Source of the DNA: Clavelina lepadiformis
Taxonomy: Eukaryota > Chordata > Ascidiacea > Aplousobranchia > Clavelinidae
Reading direction: 5' to 3'
DNA length: 64,000 nt
Assembly: GCF_947623445.1 (NCBI RefSeq)
Contig: NC_135246.1
Location: 20,084,288-20,148,287 of the forward strand
In this document: in pieces, positions 26,412 through 38,226 of the stretch
Numbering within the stretch: the stretch's first letter is position 1
Layout: every line of letters begins with the position of its first letter
Translations under genes and position numbers: made by a program
The notes under the pieces: model-generated
Seen by the model: the letters and a program-made list of their open reading frames with translations, nothing else
Told to the model about the DNA's origin: nothing
Databases searched by the model: none

Positions 26412-27699
26412 CCGTCAACCGGGGCTACTTTGATTTTGGGGGCTACTATGGTAATAACTATGGTAATACTACTATGGCGGACTGAGACGTGTAGAAAGGA
26501 AAATAGCCTCGTCCAAACAGGCTATAAGCGTAATGTTTTGCGGAAATGGTGCAGGGCAGTTTTTGCCACCAATGACTGTTTATAAGTCAAAGAATCTTTA
26601 TGCAGAGTGGACTCGAAATGGACCCCAAAATGCTTTATACGACCATTCCGTGAGTGGTTGGTTTGACGCTTCTTTGTTTGAAAAATGGTTTTTTGGTTTG
26701 TTTCTGGAAGTTGTCAAGGACACTCCAGGTACCAAGATTATGCTGGGTGACAACTTGGCCTCTCATTTTAGTGAAACAGTCTTGAAGGCTTGTGAGGAAA
26801 ATGACATTAAGTTTGTTAGCCTGCTTCCGAATGCGACGCATCTCCTTCAACCATTGGACGTCAGTGTCTTTGGGCCAGGTAAACGAATGTGGCGTCGAAT
26901 TTTAGCAGAATGGAGGAAAGAGAGTCGTTCCAAAAACTCCATTCCGAAGAATATTTTTCCTATGTTGCTCAAAAGACTCTGTGATGGGTTGAACGAAAAG
27001 CAGCAAAATTTGGTCGCAGGGTTTAAAGCCTGTGGAATTTTCCCAAAAGACCGAGAGCAAGTGCTGAAGCGACTGCCACCTGCCAATTCTCAGCCAGTTC
27101 AAGAAGTGCTTGGTAATGCAGTCGCCACAATGCTTGAGGAATATATTTCACCAAGACAAACAGCATCAAGAAAACGTGGTCCCAAGATAACTCCAGGAGC
27201 AGCAATTTCATCATGAAGTTTGCGTCATCTGCAACCTCTTGGACCCTCCACGAGGTAGAAGCAGAGATGTGGATTGGGAGGGATGTGACAATTGTGATTT
27301 GTGGTATCACAAAATCTGCCTCAGAGACAATGGTGGATTGAGTGCCTCCGATTATTGCAGCTGTGCTTAACAATGTTTTTTTGACACTTATGTTTTTTAT
27401 TGCTGTGATGTTTTGTTTAATGCAAAAAACTATTAAAAAAGCCCCAAGGGAGGGCTACAATGAACATTTTAGGTATTTACAATGTATTATTGTAGTAGCC
27501 CCAACCCAGGGGCTACTACGATAATTTTTTAAAGTTGAATAAAAAAAGTGTGAAAACATAAAAATGAATTTTTTCTATTTTTTTGAGAAGCTTAGGACCA
27601 AAGTGTTACTCATTCAAGAAACAGACCCTTTTTGAGCAACATGTGAGAGAGGAGGCAAAGAAATGTCCTGAATCTTATCATAGTAACCCCGGTTGACGG
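26412..27699 (+). mobile_element. Pogo/Tigger-type DNA transposon, internally deleted
   Basis: A 1288-bp element bounded by terminal inverted repeats: left CCGTCAACCGGGGCTACTTT, right complement CCGTCAACCGGGGTTACTAT. It is flanked on both sides by TA (26410-26411 and 27700-27701), the target duplication of the Tc1/mariner/pogo superfamily. Subterminal 'ggggctact' motifs recur at about 26440-26475 and 27490-27520. It carries the 3' part of a transposase gene only. It sits upstream of the ELAPOR start codon. Confidence 0.9.
26533..27216 (+). pseudogene. DDE_1 (pogo/jerky-like) transposase, 3' half
   Basis: An open frame of 227 residues, the only convincing plus-strand coding sequence in the window. 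It matches the C-terminal half of the DDE_1 endonuclease fold. The second catalytic Asp is in MLGDNLASHF, the third in LLQPLDVSVFGP 35 residues later, and the WRRILAEWRKES helix follows. The N-terminal helix-turn-helix DNA-binding region and the first catalytic Asp are missing; only about 120 bp separate the TIR from the ATG. It is therefore not an autonomous transposase. The remaining frame is intact, which implies recent truncation or a short time since activity. Origin: same family as Tigger, JRK and TIGD genes. Confidence 0.85.
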
Positions 27700-28112
27700 T
27701 ACTATAGGCAGATATCCGATATTATTGGCAAGCAGCCTTCCTATACTATACTGATATAGGCTACGTGCTGATGTTTGAATAGAACTCTGGATCACACGAG
27801 TTTGACTTTTTCGGGTCGAGTACAGCAAGTGCAATGAATATTATCTAACACAAGAACGCCTGCACTATAAATGGTGTTTCCGAGCTAACTTTACTAAAGC
27901 TTTGTTCAGACTTTTTTCATGGTCAGTGAACCATATTACCCCTATTACGTTCCCATTTCATCCATTTTAAATTCTTTGCAAAGGAACCAATTGACCATAA
28001 AATGAATATTCTTCAGATTATACCTGGTGACGTCATTCGTTTATGGTCATACGTCATAACTAGCTAAAACTTGACATCGGCAATATATCGCTGTTGGTTT
28101 AGAAATTTTGCT

Positions 28113-28218
28113 TAATTTCAGTTGTAAAAGAAGTGTTTTTAAATCGAAGAAATTTAACTAATTTCAATTGTAAAAGAAGTGTTTTTAATTTGAAGAAATT
28201 TAACTAAATCCAGTTGTA
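28113..28218. repeat. Tandem repeat, 46-bp unit (2.3 copies)
   Basis: Two full 46-bp units (28113-28158 and 28159-28204) both begin taatttca and end gaagaaatttaac. A partial third, taaatccagttgtaaag, follows. Units differ at a few positions. It lies in the repeat-rich gap between the pogo element and LONP2. Confidence 0.85.
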
Positions 28219-28360
28219 AAGATGCATATTTTAAGTTAAATGTTGGGGTTTTTCAAGCACAATTGTTTTATCTTGGTGACGCCTGGTGAGCCCGGTCATA
28301 AACGGTATTCGTATTTAACCAGTCGTGGTCTGTACACTAATGTTGGTTTTCATCATAGGA

Positions 28361-28803
28361 CATAGGTGGGCAGTACCGGTACCGCGGTACTTTTTCAATA
28401 CCGGTACCGTCGGTACTTTTGAAAAAAAAAAGTACCGAATTACCTTTTTTAAGAAATTTCAGTCGATCCCGGTACTCGCTACTTTTCACGTGATTATTAC
28501 AAAATTTTAAAAAGTATGTTTTCAAAAATACATGTCAATTAATCCTTAATACAAATTTTAGTATCTGCTGATCTTCATTGATTTAGAAATGTCAAGTAAA
28601 ATTTCAAACGAGTTACGTCAAATATGTTTTGACCTAGCGGCAAACATTGCATTTAGAGCAGCATCTTTTACACAAAAAGTACCGAGTACCGACAAAGCAC
28701 CAAGCTACTTTTTAAAATAGTACCAAATACCGGAACCGTCGGTACAATTTTTACCAAGTACCGATACCGACGGTACTTTCAAGGTACCGACTGCCCACCT
28801 CTG
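28361..28803. mobile_element. hAT-like MITE, GGTACCG-rich family (copy 1)
   Basis: A 443-bp element with ends CATAGGTGGGCAGT and (complement) CAGAGGTGGGCAGT. Many copies of the 'ggtaccg/cggtacc' motif lie just inside both ends. Same family as the element at 41655-42158, in opposite orientation. No clear 8-bp target duplication was seen at this copy. No ORF of its own. Confidence 0.75.
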
Positions 28804-29444
28804 GCTGTAATACCTGATTCTATACCATTCTATCGACTTACGCTCAGTTTTCTAAAAAAAAATTACACTGAACTCCAAATCTTTTGTAGCCTTTGCATCC
28901 AAAACCACGAAATTAAAGGCCAGTTACTACACACTTCAGCCTGAAGTTTTTAGTAAAATAAGTGTATTTTATTCTCGCCGTGGTGCCAGATAAGTTCGTT
29001 CCAGGCAGGTGTGCTAAGATCAACATCCAAACAACACAGTGAAATATTTGCAGGTTTTATTGCACGAAATTAAGCGCAAAAAGCATTATGACAGAAGAAA
29101 ATGATTTCGCAAATTTCTTGTGACGTATATACATTATACAAGGCTTCAAATTGCATGAAAGTATTTTGCAAAGTGTCGCAGCAGAGTTTAAAAGCACCAA
29201 GTCAGGCGAAGATAGAAAAACTTGTGAATGGGGGATCACTGAAACAACTGAGACGCCAACAATGATCAAAATTAACGCCCAAAGATAACCACCAGAATGA
29301 TTTGCAACGCTTAGCTGCGTGTTAGCTCCCTGGATTGTTCAAAAGTGTCGAGATTATGTCGCAAGATCACAAACATGGAAGAAATTAATAAATTCACAAG
29401 GAATCGAATAAATGAACATAAATCATAGAAGCGATTTGAACAAC

Positions 29445-32400
29445 TTATAACTTGGATGTTGGTGGAGCTTTCAATCCATCCTTGGAGCCGAGGATGCCGC
29501 TAGTGGTGAAGAAATCGTCGTTGTCGGCTTCGAAAGCTTCCGCCAGAACATCTTCCAACGTAGACACAAACGTAATGCTCAACGTCTTTCTTATGTCATC
29601 GCTGATGTCAGCGTTTACGTCACGTTCGTTACGCTTGGGTAGTAAGATCCGCTTCATGCCGGCGCGGTGGGCTGCTAGGACCTTTTCCTTGATGCCGCCG
29701 ACCTGTGCGGGAAACAAGGGTTTTATGACATAAGTCGTTGCCTAGAGACGAGGTGAGATGCAAATTATCACTGACGTCACATTCAAGCTTCAAAATTTAT
29801 CGACGCGGGACTAACCGGCAGCACCAGGCCGCGTAGAGTGATCTCGCCCGTCATGGCGAGGTCGGAGCGAACCAGCTTCCCGCTGAAGAGGGACACCAGG
29901 GCGGTTACTATGGTTACACCGGCGGAGGGGCCGTCCTTGCCCACAGCCCCGGCGGGGAAGTGCAGGTGAAGGTCGGTGCCTTCGATGATGCTCTTCTCTG
30001 TGCGAGAAGATCACGTCATGAGTGTCGCGCAAAATATTTTCATTTTATCATATTTTTATGGAAAACAAAACAAAAACGTGCGCAATGTGACGCACGTACG
30101 AGCGCCCACTGGTGATAGATGGCATGTTAAAAAATAATTTACTGAAGACCCATCGACACTTCATTTAAATTTTATATCATTATCTTTATGGAGTCGTCAA
30201 GCCACTGACCTCCATGGGAAATCCCCAGCATATCGGCGTTGCTTCGGAGCCAGCTTATCGCTAACTGCGCTGATTCCTTCATGACGTCACCCAGCTGCCC
30301 CGTAAGGGTCATCCGACCAGTGCCAGCCCCTCCGTCACCTCCTGCTTTCATCCTGGAGGCTTCCACGTACAAAATCTCACCTCCAGTCCGCGTCCAAGCC
30401 AGGCCAGCCGCCACGCCAGGCCTGGTCAGGTGTTGGGCGTTTTCTTGATCGAACTTGGGTGGTCCTGACACAATAATAATTCACTATATGACGTCACCAC
30501 AATGTCATCTATGAGCAAATAAAGCCAGGTGCCAGAGCAAAAGTGATTTATCGATCATACCGAGAATATCTTTGAGGTCGGTCTCGTCGACAAATATCTC
30601 CAGCTTGCCCGCTCGCTTGCCTTGTTGCTTGGCAACCTGAAAGTAATACGTCACATCAAGTTCAAAGTAAATCCTATCAAGTATGACCAGGGTGATGATG
30701 TAACTGAAACTCGAATTCTGTTACGCAACCACCATTGTTAAACTTCCTACAGCGATTGTGTTATTATGACGTAGCGCAACGACATCTTATTACGCAGTCA
30801 CGTGACGCACATTGAGGGCTACTGCGCGACACAGAGCGGCCAGCTTCCGGTCGAGGTCACGAACTCCGGCCTCGCGAGTGTAAGACGCGATCGTGTTTGT
30901 GAGGGCGTTGTCGGTGACTCCGACGCAGATGCCGGAGTCTTCCTCATCGCTGGATGGGAGTCCGTGAGCCGAGAGCTGCTTGGGGAGGAGATGTCTCTTG
31001 GCGATGGTTAACTTCTCCTCCTGACTGTACCCGGGAACCTATGAGGAGATGAGCAGTTGAATGGCTGAGGATCGTCGTCAACGATTACGTTATTACGTCA
31101 CAATGCTCACCTCTATGACCTCCATTCTATCGAGGAGGGCTGGGGGAATGGTGGATGCGGTGTTGGCGGTTGCTATGAACAACACCGACGAGAGGTCAAA
31201 GGGCACGTTCAGGTAGTGGTCGACGAAGGTGTGGTTCTGTTCGGGGTCCAGCACCTCCAACAGAGCTGCCCCAGGGTCACCCTGAAGCCCCTTCCCTGCG
31301 ACACACAAGATTTGAATTACTTAGAGTGAGGAATTAAACTCCCCAGCGCGTTAAAATCTTATTTGGGGCAAAATTGGCGGCGAGAGTCAAATTAAAAGCA
31401 GGCGCAGCTTGGTGGGGATTCCCCGGCATACCGAGCTTGTCGACTTCATCGAGTAAGAAGACGGGATTGTTGACTCCGACAGTTTTCAACCCGCTGACGA
31501 TTCTTCCCGGCATGCTGCCAACATATGTCCTTCGATGACCTCTGATATCGGACTGGTCGCACACCCCCCCTTAGTGCAGAGTTTAAAGTTAAATTTACAG
31601 AGCTGGAGATTCTCAGAACAAAAAAGCGAAGCACCGCAACATTAAATCATTGAAGCAGCCGGACACGCACCGAGCGATATTCGATGGAACTTTCTCCCCA
31701 GAGTTCTCGCGATCGATCGCCCCACACTCGTCTTCCCGACCCCGGGGGGACCCACGAAGCAGAGGATCGGACTTCTGACGTTTTGGGACTTTCCCTTCAC
31801 GTGACTTTGCAGTTGGCGAACGGCCAGATATTCTAGAACCCGCTTTTTAAGTTTGTCCATCGAGTAATGATCTTCATCGAGGTCAAGTTTGGCCTTCTCA
31901 AGGTCGAGTCTGAAAGGACCGAGTTCAGGTTCAAGTTTTAGTCAAACATGAGCATCGATAAATTATCGAGCAAGGTCACAGAGGTCAGAGGTCAGAGGTC
32001 ACCTGTCCTTGGTCGAGTTGTTCCAGGGCAGCTCGGTGAGTAGCTCCAGGTAGTTCCGCGTGAGGGCGTGGTCTGGGAGGGCGCTTGGCATCTTCCGCAA
32101 CCTCTTCATCTCTCTGTTCGCCACCTGACGTCATAATAGGAAGAGTTAGGTCGCGATAAATCAAAGAAACACAAAAGTCATCCTTTTACGTCATTTATCG
32201 AGGCCGAGGTTTACGTTCGATGACTCGAATAAATAGGCGGTGAATATGACGTCACAAAGTTGAGATAAACAAACGTGACGTTACCTTGAGAACTTCGTTC
32301 GGCAATCCTGACGAGTTTAACTTTCTTTCCAAAGTCTGAAGTTCGTCTAAAAAACAACAGATATAAGCCCCATGCCCCTGTGTACAAGACTAACATAATC

Positions 32401-34846
32401 CTGCCGCCGTTGAACTTGACATCGACCGCTGACGTCACCGACGTGTCTATTGCGTCATAACCGCGTTAATTTCTTTGCCAATCCAGGATAAGTTTACTGG
32501 TTTTAATCAAGTAGAAAGTGACGTGGCATCTTTCGTCTATTTAATTAAAATTGATCATGAAAGACCATTGTGACGAGTCACTGAGCTCATAGACTGCGAT
32601 GAGTCAGCATATTCACTCGCGATTGTCTCGGTTAGAATGAGAGCAGTGAACCAGAGAAAGGTTTTTAGAAGGGAAGTGCAATAAGTGACGTCACAGACCG
32701 AACAATGGGTCGGGCTCAAGTGTAAGTTCTAGGAGAATTAAGTCTGAGAAAAAATTTGATTTTTATCTGGCACCTTCGTCGTCTGTGTCGTCATCCTTCG
32801 TCATAATTGCCGGGAAGCGACGACCTTTGTTGACCTGGTTGCCTCTTCGTTCATTATTACGTGGAACAATCAAGTCCTGTATGTCGTCAGTTAATCCACT
32901 GTCCTGGTTAGCTGGTCGGTTTCTTTGTTTGCCTGAGTTTACAAAAATATTTAGTCAACTACTGATTGTGTTGATGCAGAAAATATCGAGAAAATGGACC
33001 AAAAATGACGACAAAAATCCAACAACAAGAATCAAAAAGAAGACGTCACTCGCCATTTCCCTTCACGAGTTTGATGCTCTCCAACTGGCGCAGAATGAGC
33101 GGCAAAGTTCGACGAAGTCTTTCTTCTAAATCCATGGCATCAAGTATCTGGGAAAATAAAATTTCCCCGATTTAAAGTCGATTTTGTAAAATTTAATCGA
33201 CTTGTTCAGGTGGTAATCTCTTCAAAACCGCAGAAACCAGATTTCAAAAATAGAAAAACTCGAGTGAATTCCCATTATAAAGGTTTAATGATGACTCATC
33301 ACAAGTAACAGCGGATTAGAGATGACGTCAACAACCTTTAACTTCTCCTCGGGGGACGATCGCACGATGGCGGCGATGACGTCAGGCAGAGTGTGGTCGG
33401 GCAATCTGCCGAGGAGAGATCGCAGCTTGGAGACAATCGGCGCCGACATGTCGAGAGCATTGACAAGCAGGAGTGCATCGTTCCGGAGCTGGGATGCGAG
33501 GTCAGACACCGCCTCCTCCTCGATGCCGTCTGGATCAGTCGGCCACTTCCCCATCCTGGTCACCTGCGCGAGATCAAGATCTTGTTTTGATCAATGAAAC
33601 TCGAAGACAAGGATTTGGTTTTTGTGAAGTAGGACCTTCAGCAATGACTTTTAATAGGCAGTAAAATTGGTTCATTTAGTAAAATTTTGTGCTTCATCGA
33701 TATTGAACTTGGCAAATGTATTTCATAGATTAACAACATGCTACAGCATGACGTTGTAATTTACACTCGTAACTTTGCATACCTCGTTCAAGCAAACACA
33801 AAGTTAGTCAAAGATTAACCAAGACAATGTATTACATAATACATGGACGTTTAAAGGCATTCCTACTCGTCAATCACATGAAAGATTCTTTTGTTTTTGA
33901 AGCCATTTCTTTGCAACCTTCTTAAGGTCGTAACAAATTGAACAATATATCAAGATTATTGATGATAATTATGTAACTACTCGGATGGAAACAAATGTGT
34001 TTTCACCTTCGCGGTCATGAACGGTGAGTCTCTCATGATGTTGTCGACACTGAACCTGCACAAGCCATGAGCAAGCAGAGTGTAATGAGCTCGCGGCCAG
34101 TTGGAGCCGACCACCTGCACCACCATGGCAGCGGTGCCGATGCGATGGACGTTGTCGGGACTCTCATCTGTGTGAAGACAACACACACATTCACACAAGT
34201 GATAAATAATCAAATGAGAAAACACAACACTTGCTTATGAGGAGACTTCACAGAACCATGTTCTGTAGCGAACATCAAGCCCATTATTTCTACAGGTGGC
34301 GCCATCTTCAGTGGACCAATATAACGACGATGTTAAACAGAAACAGGTGATTGTTAAATTATAGAGTCACAAAGTCTTACCAGCAACATCGGGGTCAACA
34401 GTTTCAGGAATAACACCAATAATCGTATTTCGAAGTGATGCGCTTCGAAGAAGGTATTCCTTCACCAAGCTCACGTTACGAGGGGTGTCCACTGTAATTC
34501 AGAGAAATTTCAGTCCAGTCAAAAAGCAGCAATTCGCCAAGGCATTAAAGTGTTTACAACAAAATCTAACTTGGAACCAATATATGCCACTGCATGGCGT
34601 GTAAAATACATGTACGGCAGGTTTACAAAGAAAACATAACAGATATCAGACTTTTGAAACACACATCCATAGACCATACCAGATATACTGTATATAGTAA
34701 TAACACGTATAGATAATATCAGCCCAATAATAGTGTCAGCTCATCGGCCAACCTTTTATTCTTCTTGACGATCCAGGCATGAGAACGTTATCTCCAACCA
34801 GTAAGAGTGGAAGTCTCGCTGGCAGCTGCATGTTCTTTGATGACAT
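29445..34846 (-). CDS. LONP2: Peroxisomal ATP-dependent Lon protease
   Basis: Sixteen exons: 34846-34753, 34491-34381, 34167-34007, 33563-33336, 33147-33050, about 32922-32774, 32346-32285, 32124-32003, 31909-31671, 31569-31432, 31295-31111, 31038-30811, 30636-30561, 30464-30210, 29997-29816, 29702-29445. With these edges the total is in frame and gives 861 residues (human 852). The 5' edge of exon 6 is the least certain. The start [16 protein letters not shown] matches LONP2. Domains in order: N-terminal substrate-binding region ([20 protein letters not shown]), AAA+ module with Walker [10 protein letters not shown] (about 395-402) and Walker [11 protein letters not shown], then the protease domain with Ser in GPSAGVT (about 740) and Lys in VGGIKEK (about 781). 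The C terminus is SKL, a PTS1 signal. It degrades damaged or processed proteins in the peroxisome matrix and takes part in matrix-enzyme processing. Confidence 0.96.
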
Positions 34847-35443
34847 CTTGCAAATCTAAACTAAACCTACAAGTTTTCAAGTTTAAAGTTGCCTGAACAA
34901 TTCCTGAAAGTAGAAGAATACACAGACAGCAGTGAGAGACAAGTCCTGAGACCAGGCAAAACACCCTGCATAGGTCACCTACTTCTAAAAACAAATGAAT
35001 ATTTCTGACAAACACAACAAGCCCAGCCTCAGGCAAGATGACTAAGCACTTCAAACATGTTGATGACAAGACACTATGCATGGTTGCTGAACACAAGCAA
35101 CATTGACTCATATGACTCATGTAACCAGGGCAACCATTGGACCATGAATTAAAGGATTCTACAAAAAGTTTTCCACTAAACTAGCAACATAACACAGCAT
35201 AACACGGAGCAGGCTTAAAAACTATTCAACATTCTGCGAAAATGTTTTTGTCTGTACCAGTTATGAAATATCAGAGAAATATTGACTAAATTTTGCTGCG
35301 ACATAAAAGTGCATTATACACAGCTTCAGCATATTGCCAAAACATTAAGTTAAGTAGAAAGGAATCCAACTGAACACAAAATGCATTTTATCTAACACGT
35401 GATTTCTATGGTATCATCTCATCCCTCACTTTGTCAATGTCAT
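34847..35443. other. Gap between RBM19 stop and LONP2 start
   Basis: About 600 bp, no coding signal. On the minus strand the LONP2 ATG is closely preceded by possible splice acceptors (gtttag and tttgcaag). These could be a 5' UTR acceptor or a spliced-leader trans-splice site. Confidence 0.4.
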
Positions 35444-37795
35444 TCATTCTACCTCAGCAGGTGTCGTTGTCAGTTCTTCTTCGATTAAATTCACGCTTTT
35501 ATGCTTCTTTGCATCTCCGTGGTAATGTTCCGAGGTTTTCCTTCTCAGTCCTTCCACAGTGTCATTTTCTGAATCTGCCCATTCAAGGACAAGTCGTCGC
35601 CCGTACAAGTGAGTCGAGTGGCACAAGGTCTCGAAAGCAGATTTTGCGTCCTGCTTTGTGACAAAATCAACAAAAGCGAAACCTCTGTGATGGCCGCTTT
35701 GCCCGAGATCAGCGCTCAGTTTTTTTGGCAGTCGAACTGACTTAAGTTCTCCGAAAGATTTAAATAAACTTCTAATCTCAGACACATTTGCTTGAAAAGG
35801 AATATTTCGTATCAAGATTTTTGAGGAAACCTGTTTCTTATCTTCCTGTCGTTTTCGATCTTGCCCAACATTAACAGGTTTTTTCCGTTCAGACAATTTC
35901 AATTCGAGTTTATGTCCATCTAAACACAAATTTTGAAGAGTTTTTAATGCTTTTTGCCCATCTGATTTATTTTTAAAAGTCACAAAACCATATCCCATAG
36001 ATAGAAGAATGTTTCTTTTGTGGGTTTTCTTCTTGCTGATGGCACATGACAACAGAGGACCACATTTTTCAAAATGGCCACGGAAAGCTTCATCTGTGGT
36101 TTCGAAGTTTAAATTTTTCACAAACAACGTCAGTGAAGATGCTCCATCCTGCTCATTGTCAGCTTCAACATCCTTCATCACTTCTTCAACTTTGTTCTTA
36201 TTTTCTTGAGGTTTCGGTTCCACAAAAGTTTCCATGGGAGCCCATTCAAGGTATAAAGGTTTGTGGTGGAACTTGCGATAAGCGAGCTTCATGAAAGCAT
36301 TCCTCGCCTCCGATGGTTCGAGGCACTCAACTATGGCGGTCACCCCGGATGGAGAGAGCAGCAATCGGCCAAGCCTGGCGTGTTTCTCGAACATCTCCCT
36401 CAGTTCGGAAGAAGTGGCACCGACCGATAAGTTCTTGGCGATGATGACAGTTTTGCTTCTCTCTGCATTGGGCTGGCTGAAAGCATCGAGGGAGACGCCG
36501 TTATCAATCAAGAAATCTCTCGTTTCTTTAATAATCTGGGTTTCCCCCAGCGCCACTCGAACAGCCGCGCTGTGCTTGTCGGTGGAGGAGAGAATCACGT
36601 TCTTGTCCTCGTTGTATTTCTCTGAAAGCGCATCAGCCACTGAATTTGTTCCAACAAACAATGAGTTCCAATTATGAGAGCTCTGGGATGACTTCTTCTC
36701 CACGGACGCCTTATTCTTCTTGAAAGATGATTTGGCATCAGGATTATTGCTCTCAGATTGTTCAGTCTTAGCTTTTGCTGGCAGGATATGCAGCATGCGA
36801 CCTTGAAATGCCGATCCATCGAGCTCATTGAATGCTTTCAACCCATGCTCTGGCATCATGAAAGTGACGAAACCAAAGCCGACACTTTTATGAGTCAAGT
36901 TATCCAGAGGGATGTTGACTTCCGACAATGGGCCAAATTTTTCGAAATGTTTTTCTAAATCTGACTCAGTGCAAGTGTACGATAAATTACGAACAAAAAG
37001 TCGACCCGTCTCTGAAATATCTTCAATTTCGCAATTGTCATGATCTTCGACGACTTTCTTCATCCACGGCTTGTCTGAGGGTCTCAAACTAACTGGACTC
37101 TGCTTGTCCTTCACTCTGAAAAGCTCGATGTATCTTCCACTGAGGTAATCGCCATCGTGCTTCAGCGATTGTTCTACGTCTTCCTTGTTTGTAAAGCTGA
37201 CAAAGACGGTCCCTGTCCTGTTGCCGTGCTCACTCTTCTGGATGCTGATGCGCGTGATGAGGAGGGGGTAAAAAAATTCTCTAACTTGCTTCTCCTTCAA
37301 ATTGAATGGGCAACCCCGCATCCGGATGTGGTGTCTTACAAAAGGCTCATCATTCTCAGCTGTCACATTATCGAGTTGGTCTTCATCATCACTCAGTGTC
37401 GTTTTGCTCTTCATGAACTCCAAGTCGGAAATTTCAGACTTTGGATGAATGTTTTCATCATCGCTGTTTCTCGAAGACAATTTCTTGTTATTTTCATTTT
37501 CAGCTTCATCATTTTCGTTCTCTTTTTGGAGTTTTTTTGCTTTCTCCTGAACACCGAAGTCTCTACAATTTTCAACGATCATTCGCTGATTGTTCAGCAA
37601 ACTTTTGTGTAAATTATTTCTTGCATTCTCAGCTTCCTCGTTGGCACGATAACCAACAAAAGCAAAACGTCGAAATTTCCCAGATTTGGTGAAGACAAGT
37701 TTGACGTCGGTGACGACTCCATACTGGGAAAACTTCTCCCGGAGTTTATCATCAGTTATCTTAGAAGGTAAATTTTTAACAATTAGCCGAGACAT
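35444..37795 (-). CDS. RBM19: RBM19/Mrd1, six-RRM pre-rRNA processing factor
   Basis: A single coding exon of 783 residues. The start MSRLIVKNLPSK matches the RBM19 start; in-frame codons further upstream are not used because a splice acceptor (ttatttttcag) lies 3 bp before this ATG. Six RRMs at about residues 2-75, 155-230, 263-342, 448-520, 553-635 and 658-738, with RNP motifs such as GRLFVRNLSY/GFGFVTF and SKILIRNIPF/GFAFVDF. Acidic/basic linkers separate them. The family (human RBM19, yeast Mrd1) is nucleolar and needed for 18S rRNA processing and small-subunit assembly. It is somewhat shorter than human (about 960) through shorter linkers. The coding region has no introns although neighbouring genes have many. 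Confidence 0.95.
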   Translation of the reverse strand: MSRLIVKNLPSKITDDKLREKFSQYGVVTDVKLVFTKSGKFRRFAFVGYRANEEAENARNNLHKSLLNNQRMIVENCRDFGVQEKAKKLQKENENDEAENENNKKLSSRNSDDENIHPKSEISDLEFMKSKTTLSDDEDQLDNVTAENDEPFVRHHIRMRGCPFNLKEKQVREFFYPLLITRISIQKSEHGNRTGTVFVSFTNKEDVEQSLKHDGDYLSGRYIELFRVKDKQSPVSLRPSDKPWMKKVVEDHDNCEIEDISETGRLFVRNLSYTCTESDLEKHFEKFGPLSEVNIPLDNLTHKSVGFGFVTFMMPEHGLKAFNELDGSAFQGRMLHILPAKAKTEQSESNNPDAKSSFKKNKASVEKKSSQSSHNWNSLFVGTNSVADALSEKYNEDKNVILSSTDKHSAAVRVALGETQIIKETRDFLIDNGVSLDAFSQPNAERSKTVIIAKNLSVGATSSELREMFEKHARLGRLLLSPSGVTAIVECLEPSEARNAFMKLAYRKFHHKPLYLEWAPMETFVEPKPQENKNKVEEVMKDVEADNEQDGASSLTLFVKNLNFETTDEAFRGHFEKCGPLLSCAISKKKTHKRNILLSMGYGFVTFKNKSDGQKALKTLQNLCLDGHKLELKLSERKKPVNVGQDRKRQEDKKQVSSKILIRNIPFQANVSEIRSLFKSFGELKSVRLPKKLSADLGQSGHHRGFAFVDFVTKQDAKSAFETLCHSTHLYGRRLVLEWADSENDTVEGLRRKTSEHYHGDAKKHKSVNLIEEELTTTPAEVE

Positions 37796-38226
37796 TGCCT
37801 GAAAAATAATAGTAATGTTAAACTCACTTTGCATTGCATCTAAGCAGTGCATGGAATAATTACAACAAGACGAACACAGTGACAGTGGCAATAAATAGAG
37901 AACAAACAATCATCACATTTGAATAAAGCTGTTTGTGTACAACAATGAAGCAAGTTACAATTAGTTATACAATACAGTTATTCTAGTTACAGAACAGTTA
38001 TACACACATTTTGTCCATAAACACACAGCAACAATAAATCAAACAAAAGAAACTTAAGAAAAAGTGCTGGGTTAAAACTTCTTTTTATTTGACTAAACCA
38101 ACACACAAATTCTGTGCTATCCGCTTTAAACGGCCGACTAATTTCTTAGATTTCTCATCAACACAAACATAGCCAGCCATTAACACTGTTTTCAAGGTAT
38201 CACGTCGGCCATGATAGATGCTGCCA
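37796..38226. other. Gap between BORCS8 stop and RBM19 start
   Basis: 431 bp without coding signal. It contains the acceptor just upstream of the RBM19 ATG and the BORCS8 3' UTR. No convincing donor for a local RBM19 5' exon could be identified by eye. Confidence 0.4.

Larger units (their letters stand above)
25964..29444. other. Repeat-rich intergenic region between ELAPOR and LONP2
   Basis: Holds the pogo element, the 46-bp tandem repeat and a GGTACCG MITE, described separately. Short inverted similarity (TATACTGATATAGG type) occurs at about 26133-26158 and 27745-27765, on both sides of the pogo element. No host coding exon was recognised. The LONP2 3' UTR lies at the right end. Confidence 0.55.

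Noticed and set aside
37796-37909. Upstream extension of RBM19 to an in-frame start at 37909
   Set aside because: A splice acceptor lies just before the MSRLIVKN start, which matches the conserved RBM19 N terminus. The upstream codons look like intron or UTR.
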